A stretch of 39,894 nt of DNA, from NCBI GenBank assembly GCA_023512415.1, contig JAILZQ010000008.1, positions 1-39,894 on the forward strand, written 5' to 3'. Of this stretch, positions 28,981 to 38,447 are shown piece by piece. Under the pieces are notes generated by a model. That model saw only the letters and a program-made list of their open reading frames with translations. It was not told the origin of the DNA and ran no database searches. Numbering within the stretch: position 1 is the stretch's first letter; each line of letters begins with the position of its first letter. Made by a program: the position numbers and the translations under genes. The DNA is from Geminicoccaceae bacterium (lineage in GTDB: Bacteria; Pseudomonadota; Alphaproteobacteria; Geminicoccales; Geminicoccaceae).

Positions 28981-30165
28981 GTGGAGAGTTCCTTGCCGAT
29001 CGTCAACCGGATCGCCGAATTCCACGCCGAGATGATCGCGTGGCGGCGGCACCTGCACGCGCATCCCGAGCTCGCCTACGAGGAGGTCGAAACCGCCCGC
29101 TTCGTCGCGCAGAAGCTCAAGGAGTTCGGCGTCGACGAGGTCCACGAGGGCATCGCCCGAACCGGCGTGGTCGGCGTGATCCGCGGCCAGCAGCCCGGTC
29201 CCGCGATCGGCCTGCGGGCGGACATGGATGCGCTCCCGATCCAAGAGCGCAGCGGCAAGCCTTGGGCGTCCAAAGTCCCCGGGAAGATGCACGCCTGCGG
29301 CCACGACGGGCACACCGCCATGCTCCTCGGGGCGGCACGTCACTTGGCCGAGACCCGGGCCTTCGCCGGGACCGTGTACCTGATCTTCCAGCCCGCCGAG
29401 GAAGGGTTCGCCGGCGCTCGGGCGATGCTCGAGGAGGGCCTGCTCGAGCGCTTCCCGATGGAGCGCGTGTTCGGGCTGCACAATTGGCCGGACCTGCCGC
29501 CCGGCCGCTTCGCCATGCGCGCCGGCCCGGCCATGGCCGCGGCCGACCGCTTCACCATCACCTTCGAGGGGGCCGGCTGCCACGGCGCCATGCCGCATCA
29601 GGGTCGCGACCCGGTGGTCGCCGCTGCGGCCTGCGTGCAGGCGCTGCAGATTCTGGTCGCCCGCGAGACCGATCCACTCGATCAGGCGGTCGTCTCGGTC
29701 ACCCGGATCGCCGCGGGCGACGCCTACAACGTGATCCCCGACCGGGCGGAGCTCTGGGGCACGGTGCGAACCTACCGGGGCACCACCCGGGACGCGATCG
29801 AGCGGCGGTTGGGCGAGATCGTCCAGGGCGTCGCCGCCGCCTATCGCATGACCGGCGGGCTGGCTTTCGAGCGCGGCTATCCGGCGACCGTCAACAGCCC
29901 CGAGGAGGTGAGCCTGTCGGCCGCGGTCGCGGGGTCGCTCGTCGGGGCCGCCAACGTCGACGCCGACCACCCGCCTTGCATGGGTGCGGAGGACTTCGCC
30001 TTCATGCTCGAGCGCCGGCCCGGATCCTACGTCTGGCTGGGCCAAGGAGGCGGCGAGGAGGGGCGGGTCTGCCACAGCCCGACCTACGACTTCAACGACG
30101 AGGTCTTGCCCTTGGGGGCGAGCTACTGGGTCCGCCTCGTCGAGCATCTGCTGCCACGCCGCTGA
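28981..30165 (+). CDS. M20 family amidohydrolase (hippurate hydrolase-like)
   Basis: GTG start; WRRHLHAHPELAYEE, GLRADMDALPI, KMHACGHDGHTAMLLGAA, FQPAEEGFAGARAM, MGAEDFAFML. Confidence 0.92.
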   Translation: MESSLPIVNRIAEFHAEMIAWRRHLHAHPELAYEEVETARFVAQKLKEFGVDEVHEGIARTGVVGVIRGQQPGPAIGLRADMDALPIQERSGKPWASKVPGKMHACGHDGHTAMLLGAARHLAETRAFAGTVYLIFQPAEEGFAGARAMLEEGLLERFPMERVFGLHNWPDLPPGRFAMRAGPAMAAADRFTITFEGAGCHGAMPHQGRDPVVAAAACVQALQILVARETDPLDQAVVSVTRIAAGDAYNVIPDRAELWGTVRTYRGTTRDAIERRLGEIVQGVAAAYRMTGGLAFERGYPATVNSPEEVSLSAAVAGSLVGAANVDADHPPCMGAEDFAFMLERRPGSYVWLGQGGGEEGRVCHSPTYDFNDEVLPLGASYWVRLVEHLLPRR

Positions 30166-30312
30166 CACCCCGGGCTCTCGGCGTCAACGTCTTGGAAGGC
30201 GAGACGTTCGCCCGCGCCCCGGGGGATGCGGGGGGCTGCCGCGGAACCGTTGCCGGACCGTAACGAACCTTTAAGATCGTGGGAGGACGGGACGAGGCGC
30301 CTGGGTGAGCCG

Positions 30313-30828
30313 ATGCAGCGCGAACGCTATCCCGGCGAGGCCGCCGGCCTGCGCAACTTTCTCGCGGGCCTGTTGCCCGTAGCCGAGCGCGAGCTCGGCC
30401 CCGACAGCCTCCTCCTGCACGCCATCCGCCGAGCGCTCAAGAGCGGCTCGCTCGCGGATCTCCGGCGCGCGCGGCGGATGTTCAACCTGCTGCCGCGCGA
30501 GCGCAAACGGGCCGTGTCGAGCGGCCTCCTGACGGCCGGGCGCGGGCCGCGGGACGCCGATCCCGCGGCCGGCCGAGGACCTTGGATCACGTTCGACGGC
30601 ACCACTCGTGGGGAGCACGGGAGCCGGCCGCGCGTCGGCCTCGGCGACGGGCCGGGCCTCGGCTCGCCCAACGGCCTTCTCGTCCTCGTTCGGCCGGGCA
30701 CCCTGCCGAGCGTGGCGGCCGGCGCGCTGCGGCGCATCGCCCGGCTGATCGAGGACGATCGCCGTCTGCTTTCCGATCGGTTCTGGTTCGGCCGGGGCCG
30801 CGACGCGGGCGGCGACGCCGGCTCCTGA
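30313..30828 (+). CDS. hypothetical protein
   Basis: ATG at 30313; helical N-terminal region, no recognised family. Confidence 0.5.
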   Translation: MQRERYPGEAAGLRNFLAGLLPVAERELGPDSLLLHAIRRALKSGSLADLRRARRMFNLLPRERKRAVSSGLLTAGRGPRDADPAAGRGPWITFDGTTRGEHGSRPRVGLGDGPGLGSPNGLLVLVRPGTLPSVAAGALRRIARLIEDDRRLLSDRFWFGRGRDAGGDAGS

Positions 30829-30861
30829 ACGCCGACGGCGCGCAGCCCGCGCCGCACGAGC

Positions 30862-31446
30862 TCACTCCGCGAGCTCGCCGAGCTCCTCGAGCGGCACCTT
30901 GCGGGGGGTGGGCGGCATGCCCTGCTCGGCGCGCGCCCGGGCGACCGCCTCGTCGAGCTCGCTCTGGCTGCACAGGCCCAAGAGCACCGGATCGCGCGGC
31001 CGGATGTCCTGGCTCTTCCAGTGCGTGCGGTCGCGCACCGCCTGCACGGTCGCCTTGGTGGTCCCCAAAAGCTTGCAGATCTGGGCGTCGCCGAGTTCGG
31101 GATGGTGGCGCAACAGCCAGGCGATCGCGTCCGGCCGGTCCTGCCGTTTGGACAGCGGCGTGTAACGCGCGGTCTTTCGTTTGGCCGGCTTGATCGTCGC
31201 CGCGACCGACTTGGCCATCTGCAGCCGGGCCTTGGGGTCCTTCTCGCAGCGCGCGATCTCTTCGCGGGTCAGCATGCCACTCACGGTCGGATCGAGCCCG
31301 CGCACACCCACGAGCACCTCGCCGTCGGCGATGCCCTTGACCTCGAGCGGATGGAGGCCCGTGAACTCGGCGATCTGGTCGAAGGTCAAGGCGGTGTTCT
31401 CGACCAGCCAAACCGCCGTGGCCTTGGGCATCAAGGGACGATCCAT
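30862..31446 (-). CDS. trcR: DUF1013 protein, TrcR-like cell cycle transcriptional regulator
   Basis: MPKATAVWLVENTALTFDQIAEFTGLHPLEVKGIADGEV..RQDRPDAIAWLLRHHPELGDAQICKLLGTTKATVQAVRDRTHW. Confidence 0.88.
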   Translation of the reverse strand: MDRPLMPKATAVWLVENTALTFDQIAEFTGLHPLEVKGIADGEVLVGVRGLDPTVSGMLTREEIARCEKDPKARLQMAKSVAATIKPAKRKTARYTPLSKRQDRPDAIAWLLRHHPELGDAQICKLLGTTKATVQAVRDRTHWKSQDIRPRDPVLLGLCSQSELDEAVARARAEQGMPPTPRKVPLEELGELAE

Positions 31447-31520
31447 CGCGCACTCCTCCAGACGACGACGCTCGGCCGCCGCCACGGGGCGGCCGTCCGG
31501 GCGCACCGCAGTTGCGAGCC

Positions 31521-32294
31521 TCAGTCGGGCACCGGCACGGTGTAGTTGAGCGGCAGCCGACCGCCGTCGATGTAGACGATCTGCCCCGTGATATAGCTCG
31601 CTTCCTCGCTCGCGAGGAAGAGGGCGAGGCGCGCCACCTCGGCCGGCTCGCCGAGCCGCCCCATGGGCGTGCGCGCGAGGATGCGTCGGCGCGCCGCCTC
31701 GTCGGTCATCACCTGGCGCAGGAGATCGGTGGCGATCGAGCCTGGGCCGATCGCGTTGACCCGCACGCCCTTGTCGGCGAGGGCGAGTGCCATCGCGCGG
31801 GTGAGCTGGTGCAGCCCGCCCTTGCTCACGACGTAAGCGAGCTGGTTGGGGATGGCGAGCACGCCGTTGACGCTCCCCATGTTGACGATCGCCCCGCCAC
31901 CCTGCTCGACCATCACCCGGGCCGCCGCCTGGCCGACCAGGAACGCGCCCTTGAGGTTGACCGCGAGGACCCGGTCGAAGGCAGCCTCCTCGAGGCCGAG
32001 GATGTCGCCCGGCTCGAGGATCCCGGCATTGTTGACGAGGACGTCGAGCCGGCCGGTCCAGTCGAGGGCCGAGCGGACGAGCGCGCTCGCATCCGACGCG
32101 CGCGCCACGTCGCACGCCACGAATCGCACCGAGCGACCCTCGGCGCCGAGCCGAACGGCCGCGGCCTCGCCGCGCGCGGCATCGATGTCGGCGATCGTCA
32201 CCGAGGCCCCCTCGGCGGCGAAGGCTTCGACGCAGGCGAGCCCGATCCCCGAGGCGCCCCCCGTCACGATCACGCTCTTGCCGGTGAACCGCAT
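31521..32294 (-). CDS. short-chain dehydrogenase/reductase (SDR)
   Basis: VTGGASGIGLA, LVNNAGI, GSVNGVLAIPNQLAYVVSKGGLHQLTRAMA, ITGQIVYIDGG. Confidence 0.92.
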   Translation of the reverse strand: MRFTGKSVIVTGGASGIGLACVEAFAAEGASVTIADIDAARGEAAAVRLGAEGRSVRFVACDVARASDASALVRSALDWTGRLDVLVNNAGILEPGDILGLEEAAFDRVLAVNLKGAFLVGQAAARVMVEQGGGAIVNMGSVNGVLAIPNQLAYVVSKGGLHQLTRAMALALADKGVRVNAIGPGSIATDLLRQVMTDEAARRRILARTPMGRLGEPAEVARLALFLASEEASYITGQIVYIDGGRLPLNYTVPVPD

Positions 32295-32560
32295 CGTCCC
32301 TCGTTCCCGTCCGACCGCGTCGACACGCCCCGCGGCCCGCTCCCCGCGGCCGTCGCGGGCGGCTCCTCGATCCATCCGTCCCGCCAACATAGACGCGGAG
32401 TGCCGGCGTGGCGAGCAGCGCACGGACGCAGGGCGGCGGACGCGCCGACCGACGCGGCGGGACGGACGGCCCGGCCGCTGTCATACCTCTGTCGCGGGGG
32501 AATCGAGGACCTGTCGCGGACGGAAGCGAAGCGGAAGGAGGCCGGTTCGGGAGAGGGACC

Positions 32561-33586
32561 ATGCTGGATCGCCGCACGGTGCTGGTGGGGTCGATCGTCG
32601 CGGGCTCCGCCCTGCTCGGGCGTGGGGCGGAGGCCCAGGCGGAGCGTGCCGTCTGCTACAACTGCCCACCGGAATGGGCGGATTGGGCGAGTGCGCTACG
32701 GGCGATCCGGGAACGGCTCGGGATCGTCGTGCCGCACGACAACAAGAACTCGGGCCAGGCGCTCACCGCATTGATCGCGGAGAAAGCCAAACCCGTCGCC
32801 GATGTCGTCTATCTCGGTGGGAACTTCGGGCCACGGGCGGTCGAAGCGGGTGTCCTGGCACCTTACTTTCCGAAGCTGATCGACGAAGTGCCGGAGGGGA
32901 TGAAGGATCCGAACGGTCATTGGTTCGCGATCCATTCCGGCACGCTCGGTCTGTTCGTCAACCTCGACGCCCTCGGCCGCAACGTTCCGGTGCCGACCGG
33001 TTGGACCGACCTCGTGAATCCGGTCTATCGCGGCAAGGTGGGTTACCTGAACCCGGTTTCGGCCGCCGTCGGGCAGGTCGGCCTGTTCGCCGTCAACCTG
33101 GCGCTCGGCGGCAGTTACCAGGACTTCGCGCCGGCCATCCGCTTCTTCGCGCAGCTCAAGCAGAACGAGCCGATCGTTCCGACCCAGACGGCTTACGCGC
33201 GTGTGGTGTCGGGCGAGATCCCGATCCTCTTCGACTACGATTTCAACGCGATGCGCGGCCAGTTCACCGACAAAGCACCGGTCCGCTTCGTGTTGCCCAA
33301 GGAGGGCACGATCAGTTTCCCCTATATCATGGGTCTGGTGGCGAACGGTCCCAACCCGGAGAACGGCAAGCGGGTGCTCGACTTCACGCTCTCCGACGAG
33401 GGTCAGCGGATCTGGGCGAACGCCTATCTGCGCCCGGCGCGGGCGAGCGTGGCGTTGCCGTCCGAGATCGCCGCACGGTTCCTTCCGGCGTCCGAATACG
33501 CCCGAGCGCAGCCGGTCGACATCGCGAAAATGGTCGCCCATCAGGAGGCCGCGGTCGCCCGCTACCGTACCGAGATCGGAGCCTGA
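32561..33586 (+). CDS. ABC transporter substrate-binding protein, family 1 (iron/phosphonate/polyamine-type)
   Basis: Signal peptide MLDRRTVLVGSIVAGSALLGRGAEAQA; PBP2-like sequence, followed by two permeases and an ATPase. Confidence 0.85.
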   Translation: MLDRRTVLVGSIVAGSALLGRGAEAQAERAVCYNCPPEWADWASALRAIRERLGIVVPHDNKNSGQALTALIAEKAKPVADVVYLGGNFGPRAVEAGVLAPYFPKLIDEVPEGMKDPNGHWFAIHSGTLGLFVNLDALGRNVPVPTGWTDLVNPVYRGKVGYLNPVSAAVGQVGLFAVNLALGGSYQDFAPAIRFFAQLKQNEPIVPTQTAYARVVSGEIPILFDYDFNAMRGQFTDKAPVRFVLPKEGTISFPYIMGLVANGPNPENGKRVLDFTLSDEGQRIWANAYLRPARASVALPSEIAARFLPASEYARAQPVDIAKMVAHQEAAVARYRTEIGA

Positions 33587-33640
33587 GGAGGGCGCCGTCG
33601 GGACGAGAGCCGGCGGTTCGCCCAGCGACATCGGCCGGGC

Positions 33641-34459
33641 ATGGGGAACGACCGGCTCGCGCTCGCCGCGCTCGTGGCGCCGGCGATCGCGTTCCTGATC
33701 GCCTTCTTCGTCTTCCCACTTCTGATGATGGCGCGGACCGGCGCATCGGGGCCGGACGGGCTCGCCACCTACCTCACGATCCTCGTCGACGCGCGCTATC
33801 TCGCGAGCCTCGGCAAGACGGTGCTGCTCGCCGGCACGGTCACGCTGACCACCCTCGCGATCGCCGGCGTCGCGGGCGTGTTCTTGGCTCGGCACCGCTT
33901 CCCCGGCCGACGCGTGCTGACTGCCTTCCTCACCCTGCCGCTCGCCTTCCCCGGCGTGGTGGTGGGCTTCATGGTGATCCTGCTCGCCGGCCGGCAGGGC
34001 GTGGTCGGTACGATCGCCGAGGCCCTCACCGGCGAGCGGCTCGTCTTCGCCTATTCGCTTGCCGGGCTGTTCGTGGGCTATCTCTACTTCTCGATCCCGC
34101 GCACCGTGCTGACGGTGATGGCGGCGGCGGAGAAGCTCGATCCGGCGCTCGAGGAGGGGGCCCGCTCGCTCGGTGCCGGACGCTGGCGGGTGGTCCGCGA
34201 CGTCGTGCTGCCGGGCCTCGAAGGCGCCTTGCTGGCCGCCGGTGCGATCTGCTTCGCGACCGCGATGGGCGCGTTCGGCACCGCTTTCACCCTGGCCACG
34301 CAGATCGACGTCTTGCCGATGGTCATCTACGCCGAATTCACCGTCGGTGCCAACATCGCGGTCGCGGCCGCGCTATCTTTCGTTTTGGGGGCGATCACCT
34401 GGGCCGTGCTCGCCATCGCCCGGACCGCCGCGGGTGCGAACGTGGCGGCCGCGGGATGA
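33641..34459 (+). CDS. ABC transporter permease (binding-protein-dependent)
   Basis: TM segments; EKLDPALEEGARSLGAGRWRVVRDVVLPGLEGALLAAG (EAA-type loop). Confidence 0.88.
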   Translation: MGNDRLALAALVAPAIAFLIAFFVFPLLMMARTGASGPDGLATYLTILVDARYLASLGKTVLLAGTVTLTTLAIAGVAGVFLARHRFPGRRVLTAFLTLPLAFPGVVVGFMVILLAGRQGVVGTIAEALTGERLVFAYSLAGLFVGYLYFSIPRTVLTVMAAAEKLDPALEEGARSLGAGRWRVVRDVVLPGLEGALLAAGAICFATAMGAFGTAFTLATQIDVLPMVIYAEFTVGANIAVAAALSFVLGAITWAVLAIARTAAGANVAAAG

Positions 34460-35262
34460 GGCCACACTTCGACCCGGGCTTCCTTGCCGGGCTCGTCTTC
34501 GCGAGCCTCGTGGCGTTCTTCCTCGTGGGGCCGGTGATCCTCTCGGTCCTGGCCGGCGTCACCGCCAACTATCAGCGCGGCATTCTCGAAAGCGGGATCA
34601 CCCTCGCCTGGCTCGGCCGGGTGTTCGAGCTCTACGCGCCGACGATAGCCCTCTCGCTCGGGATCGCGCTCGCCACACTCGTCGCCACCCTCTTGCTCGG
34701 CGTGCCGGTGGCCTACGCGCTCGCCAAGGCGCCGGGTCGGCTCGCCCGGCTCGCCGAGGAGGCGCTCGTGATGCCGGTGGCCATTCCGGGGATCGCCACC
34801 GGCCTGGCGCTGATCCTCGCTTGGGGAGCGGTCGGCGAATTCCGGACGCACTGGACCTTCATCCTCGTGGGTCACGTGCTCTTCACGCTACCGTTCATGG
34901 TCCGCTCGACCCTCGCCGTGATCCTGGCGGCCAAGCTGCCCGCGCTCGAGGAGGCCGCCCGCTCCTTGGGGGCGGGCTTTCTCGCGCGCTTCGTGACCAT
35001 CGTCCTGCCCAACGCCTCGCCCGGGATCCTCGCCGGCTCGCTCATGGTCGTCACCCTCTCGCTCGGCGAGTTCAACATGACGTTGCTCCTGCACACGCCC
35101 TTCACGATGACGTTGCCGGTCGGGCTCGCCGACTCCTACGCGTCGATGCGGCTCGAGATCGGCTCGGCCTACACGCTCGTCTTCCTCGTGCTGCTGATCC
35201 CGCTCCTGGTCGCGCTGCAATGGGCGGCCGACCGCGCGACGGGCGCACCGAGGCGGCCGTGA
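34456..35262 (+). CDS. ABC transporter permease (binding-protein-dependent)
   Basis: ATGA overlap with previous gene; PALEEAARSLGAGFLARFVTIVLPNASPGILAGSLMV. Confidence 0.88.
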   Translation: MRPHFDPGFLAGLVFASLVAFFLVGPVILSVLAGVTANYQRGILESGITLAWLGRVFELYAPTIALSLGIALATLVATLLLGVPVAYALAKAPGRLARLAEEALVMPVAIPGIATGLALILAWGAVGEFRTHWTFILVGHVLFTLPFMVRSTLAVILAAKLPALEEAARSLGAGFLARFVTIVLPNASPGILAGSLMVVTLSLGEFNMTLLLHTPFTMTLPVGLADSYASMRLEIGSAYTLVFLVLLIPLLVALQWAADRATGAPRRP

Positions 35263-36287
35263 CGACCCCGATCCGCCTGCAGGCCTGCGGCTTCACCCAC
35301 GCCGACGGCACGTGCGCGCTGCAGCCGACCGATCTTTCCGTCGAGGCGGGCGAGACACTCGCGCTGCTCGGCCCCTCCGGCTGTGGCAAGACGACCCTCC
35401 TCCGCCTGGTCGCCGGGCTCGCCCGCCCCGATCCGGGCGGCTGCGTCCTGTTCGACGGTCGCGACGTCACCGACCTCCCGGTCGAACGGCGCAACGTCGG
35501 CATGGTGTTCCAGTCCTACGCGCTGTTCCCGAACCTCGATGTCGCCGGCAATGTCGGCTACGGCTTGAAGATCCGAAGGGTTCCGCCCGGGGAGCGCGCG
35601 GCCCGTGTCGCCCGCATGCTCGCGATGATGCGGATCCAGGAGCTGGCGCACCGCCGTGTCGACCAGCTCTCGGGCGGCCAGAAACAGCGCGTGGCGCTCG
35701 CCCGGGCGCTCGCCGTCGAGCCCGCCGTCCTCTTGCTCGACGAGCCCCTGACCGCGCTCGACGCCAAGCTGCGCGAGCAGTTGCGCGTCGAACTCGCGGG
35801 CCTCCTCCGGTCGCTGCGCATCACGGCGATCTTCGTCACCCACGATCAAGGCGAGGCCCTGGCTCTCGGCGATCGGGTCGCGGTCATGCGGGCGGGTCGC
35901 ATCGAACAGGTCGGAAGCCCGCACGAGATCTACCACCGCCCGCGGACCCGGTTCGTCGCCTCGTTCGTGGGCATTTTGAACCTGTTGGAAGGCGAGGTGG
36001 CCGACGGACTCTTCCGGCTGCCGGGCGGCAGCCTGCCCGCGAGCGGCGTCGCCCCCGGACCCGCGGTGCTGGCCTGCCGACCCGAGCAGCTCCGGCTCGA
36101 TCCTTCGGGCACGCTCGCGGGCCGGATCGCGGCAGCGTTCTTTCTCGGCGACCGCACCCGCCTGGTGGTGGAAGGGGCGGCCGCGCAGCCGATCGTCGTC
36201 GAGACGGTCGCCGCGGCGCCCCGTCCGGGCGAGGTCGTGCGGCTCGCCGCCGAGCCGGGCTGCCCCTGGCCGCTGCCGCCTGCCTGA
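35259..36287 (+). CDS. ABC transporter ATP-binding protein (PotA/FbpC-like)
   Basis: GTG start in GTGA overlap; LLGPSGCGKTTLLRLVAGL, VGMVFQSYALFPNLDVAGNV, LSGGQKQRVALARALAVEPAVLLLDEPLTALDAKLR; C-terminal TOBE-like region. Confidence 0.92.
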   Translation: MTTPIRLQACGFTHADGTCALQPTDLSVEAGETLALLGPSGCGKTTLLRLVAGLARPDPGGCVLFDGRDVTDLPVERRNVGMVFQSYALFPNLDVAGNVGYGLKIRRVPPGERAARVARMLAMMRIQELAHRRVDQLSGGQKQRVALARALAVEPAVLLLDEPLTALDAKLREQLRVELAGLLRSLRITAIFVTHDQGEALALGDRVAVMRAGRIEQVGSPHEIYHRPRTRFVASFVGILNLLEGEVADGLFRLPGGSLPASGVAPGPAVLACRPEQLRLDPSGTLAGRIAAAFFLGDRTRLVVEGAAAQPIVVETVAAAPRPGEVVRLAAEPGCPWPLPPA

Positions 36288-36389
36288 ACCGGTGCGGTTC
36301 GGCAGGGCCACGCACCGTGTCTTCTGGCGGTACGCCGAGCTGTGGCCGCTGCGGGCTCGATGCCTGGGCGGAGCCGCGGGCAGGCGTCC

Positions 36390-36420
36390 GGGCGGAGCGG
36401 GGGTGGCCCGCCCGCCCCTT
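36390..36420. terminator. GC-rich hairpin between convergent ABC and DUF2892 genes
   Basis: GGGCGG(36390-36395)/CCGCCC(36408-36413), then CCCCTT. Confidence 0.3.
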
Positions 36421-36424
36421 CTGC

Positions 36425-36619
36425 TCAGGCTTTGCTGGTCGGGCAGGTCGAGAAGCCGAGTAGCCGGTAGGCCGGGCAATAGCCGAGGATCGCGGTGACC
36501 AGCGGGATCACCCCGATCCAGCCCCACGCCGTCTGCGGCCCCACGAAAACCATGGCGATCAAGAAGAGGCCCACGAGGCCACGGATCACCCGATCGACGG
36601 TCCCGACATTGGCGGTCAT
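36425..36619 (-). CDS. DUF2892 (YgaP-like) membrane protein
   Basis: NVGTVDRVIRGLVGLFLIAMVF..GWIGVIPLVTAILGYCPAYRLLGFSTCP. Confidence 0.9.
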   Translation of the reverse strand: MTANVGTVDRVIRGLVGLFLIAMVFVGPQTAWGWIGVIPLVTAILGYCPAYRLLGFSTCPTSKA

Positions 36620-36667
36620 CGTCCTTCCCTCCGATCTGCGGGCTCGACACGAGCCCCGCCTTTCCAT

Positions 36668-37405
36668 CTAGTCGATCGGCGGCCGCACGTCAGTGATTTC
36701 GTCACCGAGGCCCGCGGCATCGCGTCCCGCCAGGCGGGCGAGGGCCGCGCCGGCGCCCGGGGCGAGCTCGACCGTGCCTCGGCCGAGCCGCAAATGTCCC
36801 CGCCGCTCGAGCTCTTTCAGGAGCCGGCTCACCACTTCGCGCGCCGTGCCGAGCTCCCTGGCGATCGCCTCGTGGGTCACGTCGAGCCGCCGCCCGAGCC
36901 GGGCCGAGCGCTCGACGAGCCAGCCGGCGAGCCGCGCGTCGGTGCGGCGGAACGCCACCTCGCTCACCAGCGCCAAGAGATCGGCCAGGCGGTTGCCGAT
37001 CTGCCCGAGCGCGAAGCGACGGAAGGCCGGCGAAACTTCGATCAGCGCCTCGACCGTCGGGGTCGACAGGAGCAGGCCCTCGAGCCGGGTCTCGACCACG
37101 CCCTCCGCCGGGTAGGCATGTCGGCCCAGGAGGCAGGTCGTGGTCAGCACGCAGCTTTCCCCCGGGCCGACCCGGTAGAGCAGGATGGCGTGCCCGCCTT
37201 CGTCCAGGAGCGAAACCCGGAGTGAGCCCTCGAGCACCAACAGATAGCCCTCGCAGGCGTCGCCCGTGCGGAACAGCACCTTGCCCGGGGCGAAGGCGAC
37301 CGGGAGCGCGGCCTCGTGGAGCCGGTCGAGGGTGGCGGGTTCGAGCCCAGCGAGCCCGGGATAGGTGGCGAGGAGCCGGTCGGCGGGCCGCGACGGTGGG
37401 CTCAG
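36668..37405 (-). CDS. Crp/Fnr family transcriptional regulator
   Basis: Cyclic-nucleotide-binding-like fold (FRTGDACEGYLLVLEGSLRVSLLDEGGHAILLYRVGPGESCVLTTTCLL) and HTH (VTHEAIARELGTAREVVSRLLKELERRGHLRL); start assigned to a CTG in a CTGA overlap, uncertain. Confidence 0.85.
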   Translation of the reverse strand: MSPPSRPADRLLATYPGLAGLEPATLDRLHEAALPVAFAPGKVLFRTGDACEGYLLVLEGSLRVSLLDEGGHAILLYRVGPGESCVLTTTCLLGRHAYPAEGVVETRLEGLLLSTPTVEALIEVSPAFRRFALGQIGNRLADLLALVSEVAFRRTDARLAGWLVERSARLGRRLDVTHEAIARELGTAREVVSRLLKELERRGHLRLGRGTVELAPGAGAALARLAGRDAAGLGDEITDVRPPID

Positions 37406-38010
37406 CGGACGGCCCCTTCGCTCGTCGGCACGAGCCCGGCGAGCGGGGCGTCGCGCCGCTGCAGGATGTAGAACTGCCAATTCGGCGAGAAATCGGTCAC
37501 CACCACCCGGACCGCGACCTGCTCGCCGGGCAGGATCGTGGCCCCGCTGAAGACCACCGAATCGAGCGGCTCGTCGGTCTGCCGGAGCTCGACGAACCGG
37601 TCGGAGCCGAACACGCGCCGGTCGCCCATCGCCTGGCCGAAGGAAAGCCCGTCCTCGAAGGTCGAGGGCCGGCCCATGATCTCGCGGACCTCCATCTCGA
37701 AGCTGTGCCAGGGTCGGCCCGTCAGGTTGCGGACGATCTTGACCAGGACGAAGCCCACGCCGTGGCCGGGCGCGGCGCGATTGCCGAACGCGGCCCGCAT
37801 GCCGCGCACCGTGACCACTGCCGGCCCGTCGTCGGTGATGTCTTCGACGAGGGTGATCGGATCCTCGGGTGTGCCGACCCCCCACGCCTCGCGTAGCACG
37901 ACACCGCCCTCTTCGTCGCTGAAGACGAGCCCGCCGGTCTCGACGGCGGCCGCTCCGGCCTGGCCGAGCGTCAGGGCGAGCGTGACGAGCGTCGCGAGCG
38001 AGCCGTGCAC
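37402..38010 (-). CDS. secreted protein of unknown function
   Basis: GTG start; signal-like MHGSLATLVTLALTLGQAGAAA; co-oriented with Crp/Fnr. Confidence 0.65.
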   Translation of the reverse strand: MHGSLATLVTLALTLGQAGAAAVETGGLVFSDEEGGVVLREAWGVGTPEDPITLVEDITDDGPAVVTVRGMRAAFGNRAAPGHGVGFVLVKIVRNLTGRPWHSFEMEVREIMGRPSTFEDGLSFGQAMGDRRVFGSDRFVELRQTDEPLDSVVFSGATILPGEQVAVRVVVTDFSPNWQFYILQRRDAPLAGLVPTSEGAVR

Positions 38011-38447
38011 CTCCGTCCTCCCCGGGCGCGGAAGCAGTCCGTGAACGGTACCAGAGAGGGGCCACCCTCCGCCAGGGGAGCCCGGGCGAGCGGCTCCGTG
38101 CCCGCCGAGGTCACCGCGGTCTCGGCCCAGGCGTAGGCTCGCTCTTGGCAGGCGCGCACATGCGCGAGCGCTGCCGGCCCCACGGCCGGTCCGGTGTAGG
38201 CGCCCTCGGCGCGCTCCGCCGCGAACCAGCCGACGCCCGGCAGCCCATCGGCTGCGCGCACCACGAGGCACGCCAAGTCGGGCGCGCCGATCGCCGCGAG
38301 ACGGGCCTGCACCCGGCCGAGGTCGCGGCAGAGGGCAGCGACGTTGCGCGGGCCGACGCGGAAGCCCGAGGCGCGCAGGAGTGACCCGTAGGTGACCGGC
38401 CGGCGGGCGAGCGCCGCGCCGATCAGGAACCGCTCGAGCCGGTCCAA
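37971..38447 (-). CDS. hypothetical protein with HTH-like N-terminus
   Basis: Open frame continuing ...RFLIGAALARRPVTYGSLLRASGFRVGPRNVAALCRDLGRV..DLACLVVRAADGLPGVGWF; start (TTG 38447 or CTG 38456) uncertain. Confidence 0.55.
   Translation of the reverse strand: MDRLERFLIGAALARRPVTYGSLLRASGFRVGPRNVAALCRDLGRVQARLAAIGAPDLACLVVRAADGLPGVGWFAAERAEGAYTGPAVGPAALAHVRACQERAYAWAETAVTSAGTEPLARAPLAEGGPSLVPFTDCFRARGGRRCTARSRRSSRSP

Noticed and set aside
31846-34455. Long upstream extension of the second ABC permease frame (1138-aa ORF)
   Set aside because: Overlaps the SDR, substrate-binding and first permease genes; the real start is the ATG at 34456 in an ATGA overlap.
37337-37348. GGGTTCGAGCCC resembling a tRNA T-arm
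   Set aside because: Lies inside the Crp/Fnr coding region; I could not find matching anticodon and acceptor arms.
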